In this document: positions 41,202 through 53,899 of the stretch, piece by piece
Numbering within the stretch: position 1 is the stretch's first letter
Layout: each line of letters begins with the position of its first letter
From: Caenorhabditis elegans
Lineage: Eukaryota; Nematoda; Chromadorea; Rhabditida; Rhabditidae
NCBI RefSeq assembly: GCF_000002985.6
Contig: NC_003284.9
Span: 13,516,001 to 13,580,000 of the forward strand
Direction: 5' to 3'
DNA: 64,000 nucleotides
The notes under the pieces: model-generated
Told to the model about the DNA's origin: nothing
Database searches by the model: none
The model's input: the letters and a program-made list of their open reading frames with translations, nothing else
Made by a program: the position numbers and the translations under genes

Positions 41202-44200
41202 ATTAGTAGTGATTGGACAGAGCATTGAAATGAAAGATCCTCTCAAAGTGGAACACTTTTGCCAGGAAAGTTACCAGAGCTGAACATCTTGGAGCTTCTC
41301 ACTACTAAATATGGGGCGGGGCCCGAAGACATGAGCTCTAAGGTCAGGGCGGGGCCGTGAGGGTATCCTTAGAAATGCGTACAAAAACGAAGCCGTCATG
41401 AGCTGTGGCGGCGCCAAGCATCCAGCTTCTGGTTCTAATTTCGTAATTTCTTGGTGCATGACATTGAAAAATGGCATGGTGGATAGATTGATGGAAGTGG
41501 GGGCGCATGGGCTCAAAGATAATTGGAGAACAAAAAAATAAAAGAAAAAATGGCGGGAATTTTGTGGAATGAGAAGGAAAATAAAAAAGGACGAATCACA
41601 ACAATGTCGTCAATGGAAAGGTTTTATGAGCCGCGGAGGAGGAGAATCGAAGAAATGAGGAGATTGGTAAAAATGACACAAAAAGAACGGAGAGGAAACG
41701 GAAAGCAATCGGTTGTTGGAAGAAGCTGGATGTGACCTTCGTGCACCCTAAATTAATGGCTGTTGAGGTAAGAGATTATCACGAGGCACACTACTTTTCA
41801 ATTGGTTGGAATTGTTTTGATAAGATTTTTGATATACAACTTGATATTCGAAAACTTATTTTGCCACTCAATTTTAAAGAAATCATAGAAAATTAGGATT
41901 ACAAGTCTCAGAATAACTTTTGTTTATTGAAGAGCCTGGATTGGTGGAGCACTGTCGTGATTAACTTCTTGTACAGTTCAAAATTCAATAATTTTCAAAG
42001 CGTCTGAGAAATCTCAAATTCCAACAATTCTACTAAATACCAAAGTTCCCACTTTTTGTAGTGCACTTCGAATTTAAAGATAACTTGCTAACAACGGCGA
42101 AAAATTTAACAAAAAACGTGTTGCGCTTCATATTTAGTAGTTGAATGTTTTACTATTGTTCAAAAACAATTGAGCGGTCAACGTTAAAAAGGGAGATGAG
42201 TTTGTGGGGGTGTTTTGCTCTATTAACTTTTCAAATATCATTCGCAATTTTTTATGGCAAATCAAAAATACAAAATAGTCTCAATTAAGCCAAAATCTGA
42301 AATTTACCTAAATTGCCAGTTACAATTGTAGTAATAGAAATGATTTGTGATTTGGAGTGAAGGTCATTTCAAATAGACAATGTAAGTTGCAGGGAGATTT
42401 TAAAAAAAATGTTCTAGCTTTTGTTGAGAATTCAAAACAAACAACTTGAAGATAAAAATAAGCTATTGAATGGGTTACTGTAACTACTGACAATTAACGA
42501 ACACGCCAACTTGAAGATAATGACTGTATTTTGTGCCGGAACACACCACAACACAACGATTAGCCTTATTTTTCAAAAATCAAACCGAAAAAAAAGATGG
42601 TAAAAAAAGCGAGGGCAGGTGTCATTGAGGGGAACGACGCTAATTTCCGCCCCACGCCCTTCTCGTTTTTCACAACTTTTACCGGTTTTTGTTGCGTTGC
42701 TCTTTACTGCTCTTTCACTCTTTCCCTCCCATCATCTACCTTTCCTCGAGAGAGAGAGAGATGGGTCTATCAGGAAAGCTGTAAATTAGTGTAAATGAGT
42801 GTCTCTTTTCTTTTCTTCCGTGCTCATCAGTTATTTTTCGGACGGCGGCTTCTCCGCGTCCAGGGCGGAAGTGTCTGCTCGGCCGCACCAACGAACTCGC
42901 GACAAGAGTGGCAGGTTCTCCTTGATTCTTTTTTTTGCTCGAAATTTGATACTTTACTGATGTGCAAAGACCAAATGATCCAAAGAAAAGACCACATGAA
43001 AACGAGCAGTAGTAGATGTTGTTGAAACTTTTGTAAAAGGGCTCTAATGGGAACTTAATTTTTTACCGACATTTCGAAAAGTTCCAGTTAGTTGGTTTTC
43101 AAACACATTTCAAAAAAAATTTATGACTATTGTTAAGTAGTTTTTTTTTTCAAATATGAGTTGAAACTCGAAGTTCTAAGAAAAACCAAAAACCACGAAG
43201 TTAGTACTAGGATCATATCAGGGGTCAAACAAAATAATTTCAGGTGATAAGTAGATATCTCAGACATATGCAATTATAAATTCTTAAATTACCGAGTTTT
43301 GAAAAACAACACTGAACGATCTTGCATACCTAAGCCTTGCAAACGACATACTAGATTCTTAAACTACATACCCTCTCTACTGTAGAAAAAACTTTAAAGC
43401 ATGGGTGCGAAATGGAAACTTCGGCAACTGTTAAATTTGCAATTATTGGGCTAAATATTTTTAACAATGTTTCACAGATCAAACTTAAATGTTTGCATGT
43501 CATCCTTCTTGGAAAAATTTGAAACAGTGTGCTTCAACATGTTGAACAATTTTCAATTGCTGCGCAACCAGATTCAATGTGACAACATTGTGAAGGTTTT
43601 TAACAGCTTCTTGTTTTTTTTCTCTATTTTACAAAATGACAATTCAGACATAGAAATGCAGAAGCAAATGAGAAAGAAGTAAGGAATAATAAAATTGAAA
43701 AAGGAAAGGAAGAGGCACTTTGGTGACGTAAGTTTAAAAGCTCTCTCATCCTACTTCTTTATCCACCCATAAAATGGTTCATTCCCATTTTTGGTGGAAT
43801 TTCAGAAAGTAATAGAAATAGATGAGATGCATGACATTTTTCTAAAAGGATGCGTGTGTAATCCTGTGTACTTTTTGGGTGAAGACATTACAAAAATGCA
43901 TGTGATACTATTTTATTTTTGGGTGCGAAATTGAAAAATATACACAGCGAAAAGTGTGAAAATATAGGGGTTTGACGATTGGAATAGTGTTGCTAGTACT
44001 CGGTATGGCTAAAAAACGTTTTTTGTTTCAAAAATCAATATTTGAATGTGTCTTGGCATTTCGAAGGTAAGTTTCATGATCTATCATTATTTGAATTTTT
44101 CGAGCTGATATCTGTAATTAGCTGGTATTTTGGAAAGTACTTTTAGCATTTCGATAAACATTGTCAAAGTTTAATTTTTGTCGTGATGTAAAATATTGAT

Positions 44201-44231
44201 TGTAATGCTTGATTTTTTAAAAAAAAGTTCA

Positions 44232-44553
44232 ATTACACAGTCTCCTCACGTGGAAATGACCCAACAAGGGGGCTTGCGCGTTTCTCGTGAGCGTGGGAAA
44301 ACTTTAACACTGAAAAGTGATTTCCTTCTTTTTTTGTTACTTTAAAGTCGGTTTCATGGTTTTTAATTAGCTAACAATTGTTCATATAACTGAAAGTTTT
44401 CAATTTAGAACATAGTCTTTGATTGAACCTGATGAATTTGAAATATGAAGAAAAAACACAAAATTAACCATTTTCGGATATTTCTCAAATTCCCACGCAA
44501 TGCACGAGAATTGCGCCAACAAACCGATTTCGAGCTGAGGAGACTGTGAATTA
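44232..44553. mobile_element. MITE-like element with ACAGTCTCCTCA ends
   Basis: The left end ATTACACAGTCTCCTCA is mirrored at the right by TGAGGAGACTGTGAATTA. Inside, CCACGCAATGCACGAGAATTGCG on the right loosely mirrors TTGCGCGTTTCTCGTGAGCG on the left. It is about 320 bp and non-coding. AATTA at both sides may be a target duplication. Confidence 0.7.
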
Positions 44554-44710
44554 CCATAAAATGGCAGAAAATATTTTCTGTTGAATACTAATCATTCCTT
44601 ATACATAAAAAAATACTGTCCGTCTGTTCATAGTTTATAGCCTATGTAGTCTTTAAGATCTGTGACGGCACACCCAAACTCGGTCAGTATAGTGGGCGGG
44701 GTCTGTCACC

Positions 44711-44955
44711 TTTCGTGGCGAGACCCTTCGTGGTGAGACCCGTCGTGGTGAGACCCTTCGTGGAAAGACCCTTCGTGGTGAGACCCTTCGTGGTAAGACC
44801 CTTCGTGGTGAGACCCATCGTGGTGAGACCCTTCGTGGTGAGACCCATCGTGGTGAGACTTTTCGTGGTAAGACCCATCGTGGTGAGACCCTTCGTGGCG
44901 AGACCCATCGTGGTGAGGCCCATCGTTGTGAGACCCTTCATGGTGAGACCCATCG
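44711..44955. repeat. 15-bp minisatellite, about 16 units
   Basis: Tandem units of the form AGACCCTTCGTGGTG, with regular variation at a few bases (CTTCG/CATCG, GGTG/GGTA/GGCG). The period is a multiple of three, so both strands read as long repeat frames (VVRPF on plus, HHEGS/HHDGS on minus). No splice sites or start context support a protein. Confidence 0.95.
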
Positions 44956-45945
44956 AACGGCTGATAAATAATATTTATTTTCAAATGATGTTGCAAATAT
45001 CAGCACCCTTAATTTCCTCGAAAACAATGAAAGAAAACAAATCTAGCTTAAAAATAAAATACGGTTGTATCAAAATTGGTCTAGGATTTCCGTTTTTAAA
45101 GCAACAGGAGCATTCAACTTTTTCAGAAAGTTATTATAATTTTCCAGATTGAATATTCGAACGGTTACTGTATTTTTCTTTTCTCTCATTAAAGAAATGT
45201 CCTTTCTCATATTTTCAATAAAAAACTACCACAATGGCAAATTAGAAAATCTACAGTTCAGAGTTTAAAAAATGGCGGCTCTGTGAGAACCCACTAGAAA
45301 CGATGTTCAATAGATATAATCAAAAATACAGACTTTTGTGAAAAAAATCAACATAACTCCGAAAAAGTTCATATTGGGTGGGTGGTGGATGTGCATATTT
45401 CTACCTCATCAGGGTCAGGTCAGATGGATAAAAAATTAATGTGTTAAAGGTAACGAGTTACCATAGCACGCAAGTCACTCGCGAAATGTTTCCCATTTTC
45501 CACTTTTCTTCCGGGATTATTTTTAGGCACATGCCGAGAAAAGAGTTCTCCTCCTTTTTCATCTTTCTTCTATTCTCCTTTGGCGCCCCATTCTTTCAAG
45601 TTCGGCAACGAGATCAAAAGGGTCTTGGGAAGAAGAAAAGGAGGTCTAGGAGGAGGTAGGAGCAGATTCTTGTGCAATTTGAGGGCTTCCGGCAATTTGT
45701 GATACTTGTGGAAAACTGCAGCAAAAGGATTTTCACGGAGAGTGAGAAAGAGAGAGAGGACAGAAATATTTAGAAAATCTTAGAATTCAATGGAAATGTC
45801 ACTTCTTTTCATACCTTTGCAAGAAACTAAACAACTCCGCTACCAAGTTCCCACTCGTTTTTTTATTGACTCCAGGATAATGGTACTGCTATTTTTCTAT
45901 TTTTCGGCGCTAAAAAGAAGAATCGGAAATTGGTGGGGACCTCTG

Positions 45946-45953
45946 TGACGTCA
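45946..45953. promoter_or_regulatory. Second perfect CRE palindrome TGACGTCA
   Basis: An 8/8 match to the CREB/ATF consensus in the same gene-poor region, about 5.8 kb upstream of the globin ATG. Function is unproven. Confidence 0.3.
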
Positions 45954-48900
45954 TGCACCACTTAGCAACTTTGCGGATGAAGAAGCCCCCATGAAGAAAA
46001 TAAAAGAAGGGGCGAATGAAGAAAATGAAGTATGAAGAAAAATGAAAAGGATGAGAAAGGAGAAGATGAAATGAGATGAAATAGGTTGGAAGAGATAAGG
46101 AATGAAAACGAAGAAAAAACAGCACATTATAAATTGAGGTTCCTATGTGCTGTTATTTGGGTTAAATATAACTTTTCAATGGCAGCTGACATTAGACGGC
46201 CGGCAGTGGGGAGAAAAAAAGGGATGAGAACAGATTTCGACAGAAGGATAGACTCATTGACATGCGTAACACACGATACTTCATCGAGCTATTATCAACC
46301 ATTTCTATACGGCTTGTATATGTTGTTGAAACTTGAGAAGTACTAGAAAACTTCTGGAAAGTTGTCTGTAATTGTGGAACTTTTTCAGAAAAAGACAATT
46401 CCAATTTTTCAAAAAAAAAAGAAAGAAGAATTTCCTTTCTTCCCTAACAACAATTTAAACAAGACTGGCAATGTTTTAAAAATTGGGAAAATTAGCCCGG
46501 TTAAAAAAATGTATTTTTTGATCAACCGTAAATACAAAACTTCTTCAAAAAAACTTGTTGTCATTCTTGTTCAGATAGAAAAAATGATGTGTAATCGTTT
46601 TTTAATAATAGCTATTTTTGTTTTACTTTCAGATAAATTTATAACTTTTTTACACTATTTTGAGTGAATCAATAATTTTGTTCCAGACAGAGTTTTTTTT
46701 CAATTTTAAGAATTTTTCTAAAAATGTTTCCTGTTGAGTTTTGAATACTTTTTACCCTCTTTTTTTCTACGTTTGCAACGGAAACTGTCGTACTTGCAAG
46801 GTGATATTGAAATTTTCATAATTTCAGATATAAATTGTGGATACAGAAAAATATGAACTTACGAAACAAATTATATTCCTAAAATTTTGAAAAGTTCCCG
46901 ACTCAAAAGTTAAGCGTTTAAAAAACTAGATGCATAAACCATCAGAACTGAGTTCAACTTCCTATTCATATGATTTCAGAAATTGATGCAAAGAAGGCCA
47001 GTATAAAAAACTCAACGCTGAAAAAAATCAATGTTAAAAAGCAGCAATTCTTTTGAGAGGAATTCAAGTAAATAATGATTTGAGTTTTCGAAACGGTGAA
47101 TGTAAATGCTCAGCCACGCGCAGTGACTAATTAGAGGTGTGTGACGTATCTATTTCTCACTGCTCTAGTTTTGAGCTTGACATTTCAAACTTGCTTGTTT
47201 TGGGCCAAAATACTACTATGAAAAGCTCGATGAGAGGTTTCTCACGAAACAATGACTCAATTTCATGTTTTCGTTTCTTATATGAATAATTAAAGAAGTA
47301 GAGTAGTAGAAGAGGGTGAAATGTAAACGATGAAAAAAAAACTTCACTTGTTAAGGATTAAAGCTATCTATTTAACTGATGATAGTTTAAAACAAAAGTA
47401 GCTTAATGCCAAAAAGATTTGTGGGAGATCTTCATTTCATTCACAGAAAAAACTAATTTCAGAAGTGATTTTATAAATTTTATGGAAATAAATTTAAGCC
47501 AATAGCAGGTTTTTTAAGACATTTATTTCATAAACAGTATGCCATGATAATTGATTAATATATAAAACAATAGTAACCAGGTATATACAAATGTTTTGAT
47601 AACTGTGGAGCCGCGGGGGGCAAGTATCAAAAATTGAAAAAAAGTTTTTTTAACAATTGGAATAATATTTTTAAAGCCGAACAATACTAAAAAATCTTGT
47701 AAACAAAATATTTTGAAACAGCATAATTTTGTAAAAATAGTTTGGTTGGTCGTCAAAAACTTTGTCCAATAATAATTTTTCAGGGAAACGTTTCCATCTT
47801 CGAAGAAATTTCCGGAGTTGACGAAATTATTTTTTGAAAAAGTCACAGTTTTTTCACTGAAAAATGTTTTCTTTCAGGTTTTTGCAACCGTTTATATATT
47901 CTGACACTGAAAAAATATTTTATTTAAAACAAGGTCTACCTGTCAAAGCTTAAAAAAGCAAAAACGGGCTGAAGCCTGAAAGAGTGGTTACAGACAGGGG
48001 CAATTTGCGTGATCAGAAAGTTTCGACTTTTTGGCCTACTGAATAAAAACTGTGTGGTCTTATAGGTTTGTATCAATGTTTCGAACATGACTAAAACATG
48101 ATCCAACAAAATTACATAAGCAATCTTTCTTCCAGTTTAAATTTTTTTAAATCAAGTTTACATATTATTACTACTAATTCATTTGAATTAAGTGCGTTTT
48201 TTTGTTGCTAAACTATCTAAGTTTATCAGAACAAGTTTTAGAGTTCAACCAAAAAAGAGAAACTTCATTGTTTCAAAAAACTCATCTTCGTCATTTTCTC
48301 TGGGAATTACGCCTCACTGAGCATGATCCCAAAAATAGTTTTCATTTTCTGCCATAAGATAATAGTTGATTTCAACTGATTTCAACTCGACGCGATGTGA
48401 TGTTTGAACCTATTTCTTGACGATTTTCTGACAATCATGGGAAAAGTAGAATGTTTACAGACCCGAACGAGAAGGAAAAGCGACCGGAATGAAGAATTGC
48501 GGGATTATTTGGTTTGATTTTTTTGTTTTTCGTTATTTCCGTAATTTTCTTTTTTTCCTTTCTACTTTTTTGTTCAAACCCAACGACACGTGTATTCCAA
48601 TGAATGTTTTCCTTATATTGATAGTCGCCAGAAACTAACGACGCTGCATGAGAAAAGGAAAAGGGAAGCAATTGAGAAAAAAATCAAAAAAGTGTGAAAG
48701 GAAGCCTATTGTTTCATACAAATTGTTCTCTTCCGAGTCCGATTCCGATTCATCCAAGCGTTTTTTGTATTCCTCATATTTATTGCAACGTGGTTGAATG
48801 CGTAAGCAACTAGACAGTTGAAAAAAAAGAAGACGGGGGGTTCTGGTTTCTTTGGAACAAAGTGTTTCATTCTCTTGGGAAAAGGGAAGATGTTTATCAA

Positions 48901-49616
48901 AATACTTATAATCCTATACACATATGAATAGACTCGTAATTGAGCACTGGGATTCTGCGCAAAATAACAACTCAGTGGGGGAAAAATAAAAACTTCAATA
49001 TGATTGAATCCTTGAAAGAGGGATTTTATTTGAAGGTGTCGTTGTTGGTGTAGGAAGTTTCAAAATTAGGTTTTTCATCCTGACGGGGCAAATGATGAAT
49101 GAAACAGTTTTCAAATTAATTTTTTTTGCATAGTTTTTTGATAAAAACTCTCGTCGTATATAAAATTGTAATTTTCTAGACAGTCAAGCAAATATGCGGC
49201 AAAGTGTATGTATGCATTTTCAAATTACATGAAAAATCTATTCAGCTTAGTATGTAGATATGTTCTTTTAAAAAATACATTTCTTTTGGCAACTCGAAAT
49301 AGAGTAGAAGGCAATGAAATAATTCTTGAACATTCTCCATTTTGCATGTTGTGGAAACCGCAAAAATAAATTGGTTCATGGTGTATTTCTCAAGCTTAAT
49401 CAATAATTTTTGTATTCTTCATTCAGTTCCAACTTTTTTTCAATGCACTTTACAGTTTGTCAAATTGCTCAGATTTTCAAAAAATAGATGTTTAGAAATT
49501 TCATTGAAATTACGAAAAACTCCTGATGGAATCAATAGCTCAACACCATCTCAAAGAATAAACAAGAAATTCAAATATTTACACAAAATCTAAAATTAGA
49601 TTTACGGATTTCTTGC

Positions 49617-50437
49617 TCAGAGTTCTGTACAGAATTCGAGTCCTTTGTAGATATCCGTTGGTGGTGTAGTTCCTGGCTGAAAATTTTCGATTCAAGTTAC
49701 GCCACTTAGTTTTTAAACAGCTTACAGTAACTGCGGCAAGTTTCTTTGCAAAATCAGCAAGCTTTCCCTTTTCCTTCTCTTCAAGCTCGCGTGCAAGTAC
49801 TGTGCCAATGTATACCTTGTTGTTCTGTAATATTGCTTTGAAGTGCATATATAAGTTTATAATAAATTTACTTGAACTGTACAAGCTCCGAAAATGTACA
49901 TTGTAGTGTCGGCTCCAGTGCAGAAAGATGGAAGGGTTGGTCGAATTGGCATTGGAGGTACTGTAGAATTCTTAGCTTCATTCTCCTCAGCCTTGTCAAA
50001 AGCTTCATTTATTTTCTGAAATTTGTGAAAATGGGCTACATTTTCAAAAAAAGTCTGTTTACCGTATTGAAAACATGAAGTTCCTTCTTGTATTTTTTGA
50101 AGGAATCTACTTCGTCTTTTTTCAATTGACGAATGAGGTTTCCATGTGAGAAGAGGAGGTTCTTCTGAATGAAAAAAAAAATTTAAAGTAACTAAAACAT
50201 ACCTAAGTTAAAGTTGAAATTTTACCGTAACAATACATGCAGCACTTGCACCATTGTTATAGTTGAAAGGAAGGACAAAGGGAAAAAGAAGTGCCAGGCT
50301 AGCGAGGATTCTGAAATTAAAATTATCAAATAAAAACGTTTCAAAAAATCACTTATATTCGAGTAAAAATAGAAATGACTGTAGAAGAACCAAATTCGTA
50401 AGTATTTCTTTTTTCAAAAAAAAACCTACCTTATCAT
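49617..50437 (-). CDS. Secreted pepsin-inhibitor-3-like (aspin) protein
   Basis: Likely inhibitor of aspartic proteases, secreted to the gut lumen or body surface. Exons 50430-50437, 50226-50310, 50063-50164, 49872-50015, 49726-49824 and 49617-49676 give 165 residues. The first coding exon holds only eight bases (ATG ATA AG). A signal peptide (ILASLALLFPFVLPF) is followed by two related modules typical of the nematode PI-3 family. Module 1 starts CIVTKNLLFSHG and continues RQLKKDEVDSFKKYKKEL. Module 2 starts CTVQNNKVYIGTVLARELEE. A Cys also lies at PSFCTG and near the C-terminus (GLEFCTEL). It is shorter than Ascaris PI-3 homologues with longer linkers. The target protease is unknown. Confidence 0.87.
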
Positions 50438-51440
50438 AATTTGTTCGATATTTCAGTTATCCGAAGCCACAAAATCAAGTCACCACAAATCGTACTTATT
50501 TTCGTCACTTTATACTCCAATTTCTCAAAAACCTGAAGGGTGGGCTTAGCAAATTGTTTCAAAACAAAATCGCGGCCGCCCATTTCATTGTTCAGAAACT
50601 GCCTGCATAACGGATTGATGATTTTAATCCGAGCTTCTTTTCTGTGCTCCGACCTCCACAAAACCTTCCAAAAGTACACAAAACTGACCGATAGGAAACG
50701 GTGAAGAAGAGCACGAGTAAGCTGGTCTTTCGGCTACCTGAAGAGCAGCGGGCAAAACACGGAGAGCAGGCGACATTAAAAAAGCGAGTGATCACAGAAA
50801 AACTGTACGATGATGGATTGTGCCTATTTGCTTAGGTTTCGTGTGTTTTCGGATGATGAGATTGGCTCGAGAAAAAAAAACGAACAGGTTTATATTTGAA
50901 CAATCGTCTAGAAAAGTTGAAAACATTGAATTTTCAAACAGAGCATCTTTTTAGAAGGATTATTTCTAGTGTTGAATTTCAAATTTTACTACCTGTAGCT
51001 GTGTAGAAAAGTGAAAAAAAAATTGTTTGCAAAGCAGCTCACAATGAGTTTTGTCATAGGCTGTCAATTCGTATAATTAACCTGAAAACTTCTCAGAAAT
51101 TTTTAAGTCTCTCCACCGAACCAGTGGGGAAATTTCAGTACGCTTTATACTTTGTACTAACAAAAAACATGCTTGGTCATATTTGTTTCAGTCAAAGCTT
51201 CAAACAGTTTATTTCAAAATCAAATCATCGATATCATATTTTAAAAGACAATATAGGATAAGAAGATGGCAAAGATATGGGGTTTTAGATCGTGTTCAAT
51301 TTTGAGTGAAATATTTAATGAAATCAATGTAACATTTTAATAAATCTCATCTTAAATTAGATAAAAATGAATGCAAAATTTATATTTTAAAAAACCAAAG
51401 AAAAACTGAAAACCCATCAAATTCATTAAAAAAAAACTGG
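50438..51440. promoter_or_regulatory. Upstream region of the pepsin-inhibitor-like gene
   Basis: One kilobase between two tandem minus-strand genes. The part near 50440-50800 is moderately GC-richer and likely promoter for the inhibitor gene. The part near 51300-51440 is AT-rich 3' flank of the next gene. No extra exon is supported. Confidence 0.45.
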
Positions 51441-53899
51441 TCAGTATAAAAGCATAGAAATTAATGAAAGAGCAGAGAGAATTGAAAGTACTGTAGAAAT
51501 GTGTTTTGTTTTCGATACGTTACTGTGCACCAACCTTGCTTCCTTCCATTCATCCCACGCCAGCGTGTCTTGATCTGGTGACGTCGGCTCGAGTTGATCG
51601 CAATTGATTCCACATTGCACGTCGAATCGGAGACGCTCGCACAAGCATCGTGTAACGAGGGACTGAAAAAAAAACCGGGGAAAGTGCATCGATAAGATGA
51701 ATAAAGTTCACTCACATGGTAGCAATTAGCGTGATGGAGTGAGTACATTTCGGAGAGTGTAGATCTAACAACCAGGCACTCTCGTTCTTTGTCCGTTTCG
51801 TCGTACATCAAAAGCTTTTTTGAGGTGTCCATTTTAATTCTGAAATTTGGAAAATTTCAAAGATGTTGAGGGACTGAATGGTAAATATTAGATGGGACAC
51901 AAATTATATTTTCTAATATGTCGAAAGTTTTTAAAATGTTAGAATGTACATTCTGTGACTATTTTAATTTGGCAAAAATCAGCATTAGATTTAGTATTTT
52001 AGTAAAATGTGAACAATTTAAATTTTTAAATTTTTTCGAACCACTAAAAATAAAAGTGGTTAAGACCCAGCGACCTTATGAAAATTGAAAAAAAATACCC
52101 CAAAAAAAATAAACCTTAATAACCTATGCCGATCGTACTGTGGGTAACCGGCCAATGGCTTCATTTGCTCTTCACATTGAGCCATAATATTGTGCACATG
52201 GTCACTGGAACAGTTTTTACTCCGGCTCAATGAGCACTGTGTCTGTAGATAGCCGAGTGCAGATATTAACTGAACCGGAGACGGAAAGTTTTGAGCCGGG
52301 GCCCCGAGGATAGGAAGAGTCTGTAAAGAGGTTTTTGAAAATTATTCATAGCTATAATAATTGTACAACTAATTTTTTCAACAACTAATTTTTTTGTAAT
52401 CTCAAAAAATTTGTCAATTTCCAGTTTTTCGAGGTAAATTAAATGTTTTCTTAATAATTGTCTGATATCACACATTTTTGTGAAATACTATTGGACAAAA
52501 TATTGATTTCTCACTTACCCCTTCGGCTTTTTGTTTCTTCGATGAATGGCAACTACTTAGTGCCTGTTTATACCCTAATGCTCCAACTCTTGCCACTGAC
52601 CCCGCATCACACTTCCCTACCCTTGCTTCGAAGCATTCGTCCAGGAACTGAAAAAAAAATACACAAAGTTCGAGCAACACGAATCAGATCAGAAATCCAG
52701 GAAATGATGGATGTTGCAAAAACAGATACATATATGCACGCTACATGCGGTAACTCACCGTGTAATGGACACACCGGAAAGAGATCTCACGTTGTTGACA
52801 CACTTCGGATATCATGCCAAATAGCTCTGCAAAACAGCTCACTGCAACCGTTGAGTTGCACTTTGCATTTCTGAAAACAAAAGAGAATATGGGAAGGAGA
52901 TTTTAATAATATTGAGACTGTTAAATTGATAAAATTATGGCAATTGGCAAACAACTACTGATGTTTATTAAAACGTTGTTTTTTCTTTAAAGACTTGAAA
53001 TAAATGTTCCCAGGGTTTGGAAAAAAGTGGGTTATTGAAATTAGGTTCTAGTAGCCGTAAAAAAATTTCAAAAACTTTCTAAATGCTTCATTTGATTTTA
53101 ATTTTTCATTTCATATAAAAGAAGTACAAATGCATTATCATGAAGTTAACAACCTGATAAACTACAATCAAAAGAGGGAATGATATATTTTATACTCAAC
53201 GAGACTTTTTCCAAACCAGCTGCCATATTGCACCTTAAGCACAAAACAGCCTTATGACGCCACTTACGCCGCAAGGCATCCCCATGTATAGTGCGGCGCG
53301 GAACCCCGAACGTTTCGGCCGCTTCCAAATAACTATCTTCTTTCGCACTACGTTGCGCATAGCATTGCTGCACACAACTACGGTGTGCAGACGTGAACAC
53401 CGGAGTTCACGCCAAAATGCCCAGCGCAGCAAACGGCGAAGGTCGGCTGGCGTGAGGCGCCGCGCCGCTTGGAAGCCTTACTAAAAATAGCTGTTACAAT
53501 ATTCATTTAATCCATTTAAATCCACTTAAATCCATTTAAAAGTACCCAACCGTAATTTGAGAATAACCTTATAGTGTTCAAATCAAGTGTAAACGGCAGT
53601 TGCAGCAATTTTCTTAAAGTGGATATTAATGGGATTTCCGATTTCAAAAAATTAAAATCGCCGAAAATATGATCTTGATAATTTCAGAAGCACGCGTATA
53701 TTTTACTATAAGCATTTTCGCTTTTCAGACGTAATATGACTTAAGCCTTGAATGCTCATACTCCCTCAATCATATTCATTCCAGTGGTGCTCTTTTCATA
53801 TCAATTCCTATTTAAAACTCACGAAGGTACAAAAGATCGAATAATGAAGGTGCTAGAAAATTGAAAAAGGTAGAATAAAAAGAGTAAAACGGCACGCAT
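51441..53899 (-). CDS. Cys-rich secreted protein, probable GPI anchor
   Basis: Exons 53823-53899, 52759-52870, 52519-52647, 52124-52320, 51716-51839 and 51441-51662 give 286 residues. The N-terminus MRAVLLFLFYLFQFSS is a signal peptide. The chain has about 16 cysteines in two blocks. Block 1 is about 30-145, with SCFAELFGMISEVCQQ, FLDECFEARVGKCD, LSSCHS and QCSLSRSKNCSSD. Block 2 is about 180-225, with CYHSLVTRCLCERLRFDVQC. The last residues (STVLSILSALSLISMLLY) are hydrophobic and end the protein, which suggests a GPI anchor. The spacing recalls nematode-expanded DUF19/T20D4.11-like proteins, but I am not sure. The first exon was found by its signal peptide and matching phase. Its first intron (52871-53822) contains the GC-rich HTH relic. 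Confidence 0.78.
53226..53480 (-). mobile_element. HTH-coding relic in intron (copy B)
   Basis: A GC-rich insert in an AT-rich intron. The minus strand reads YAQRSAKEDSYLEAAETFGV then PRRTIHGDALRRKWR, a helix-turn-helix of pipsqueak/pogo transposase or CENP-B type. DNA identity to the odr-1 intron copy is high around GGTTATTTGGAAGCGGCCGA and GGTTCCGCGCCGCA. The rest of the frame is interrupted by stops. It is probably a transposase-derived remnant. Confidence 0.65.

Larger units (their letters stand above)
40157..49616. other. 9.5-kb gene-poor region upstream of the globin gene
   Basis: Lies between the globin start and the stop of the next minus-strand gene, so it should hold the globin promoter and perhaps untranslated first exons. 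No coding exon is supported. Notable contents are two perfect CRE palindromes, a GC-richer block at about 42600-42915, a MITE-like element at 44232-44553, and a 15-bp minisatellite at 44711-44955. Elsewhere it is AT-rich with A/T homopolymers. Frames such as those at 41523-41735 and 45441-45659 have no splice context or family resemblance. Confidence 0.5.
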
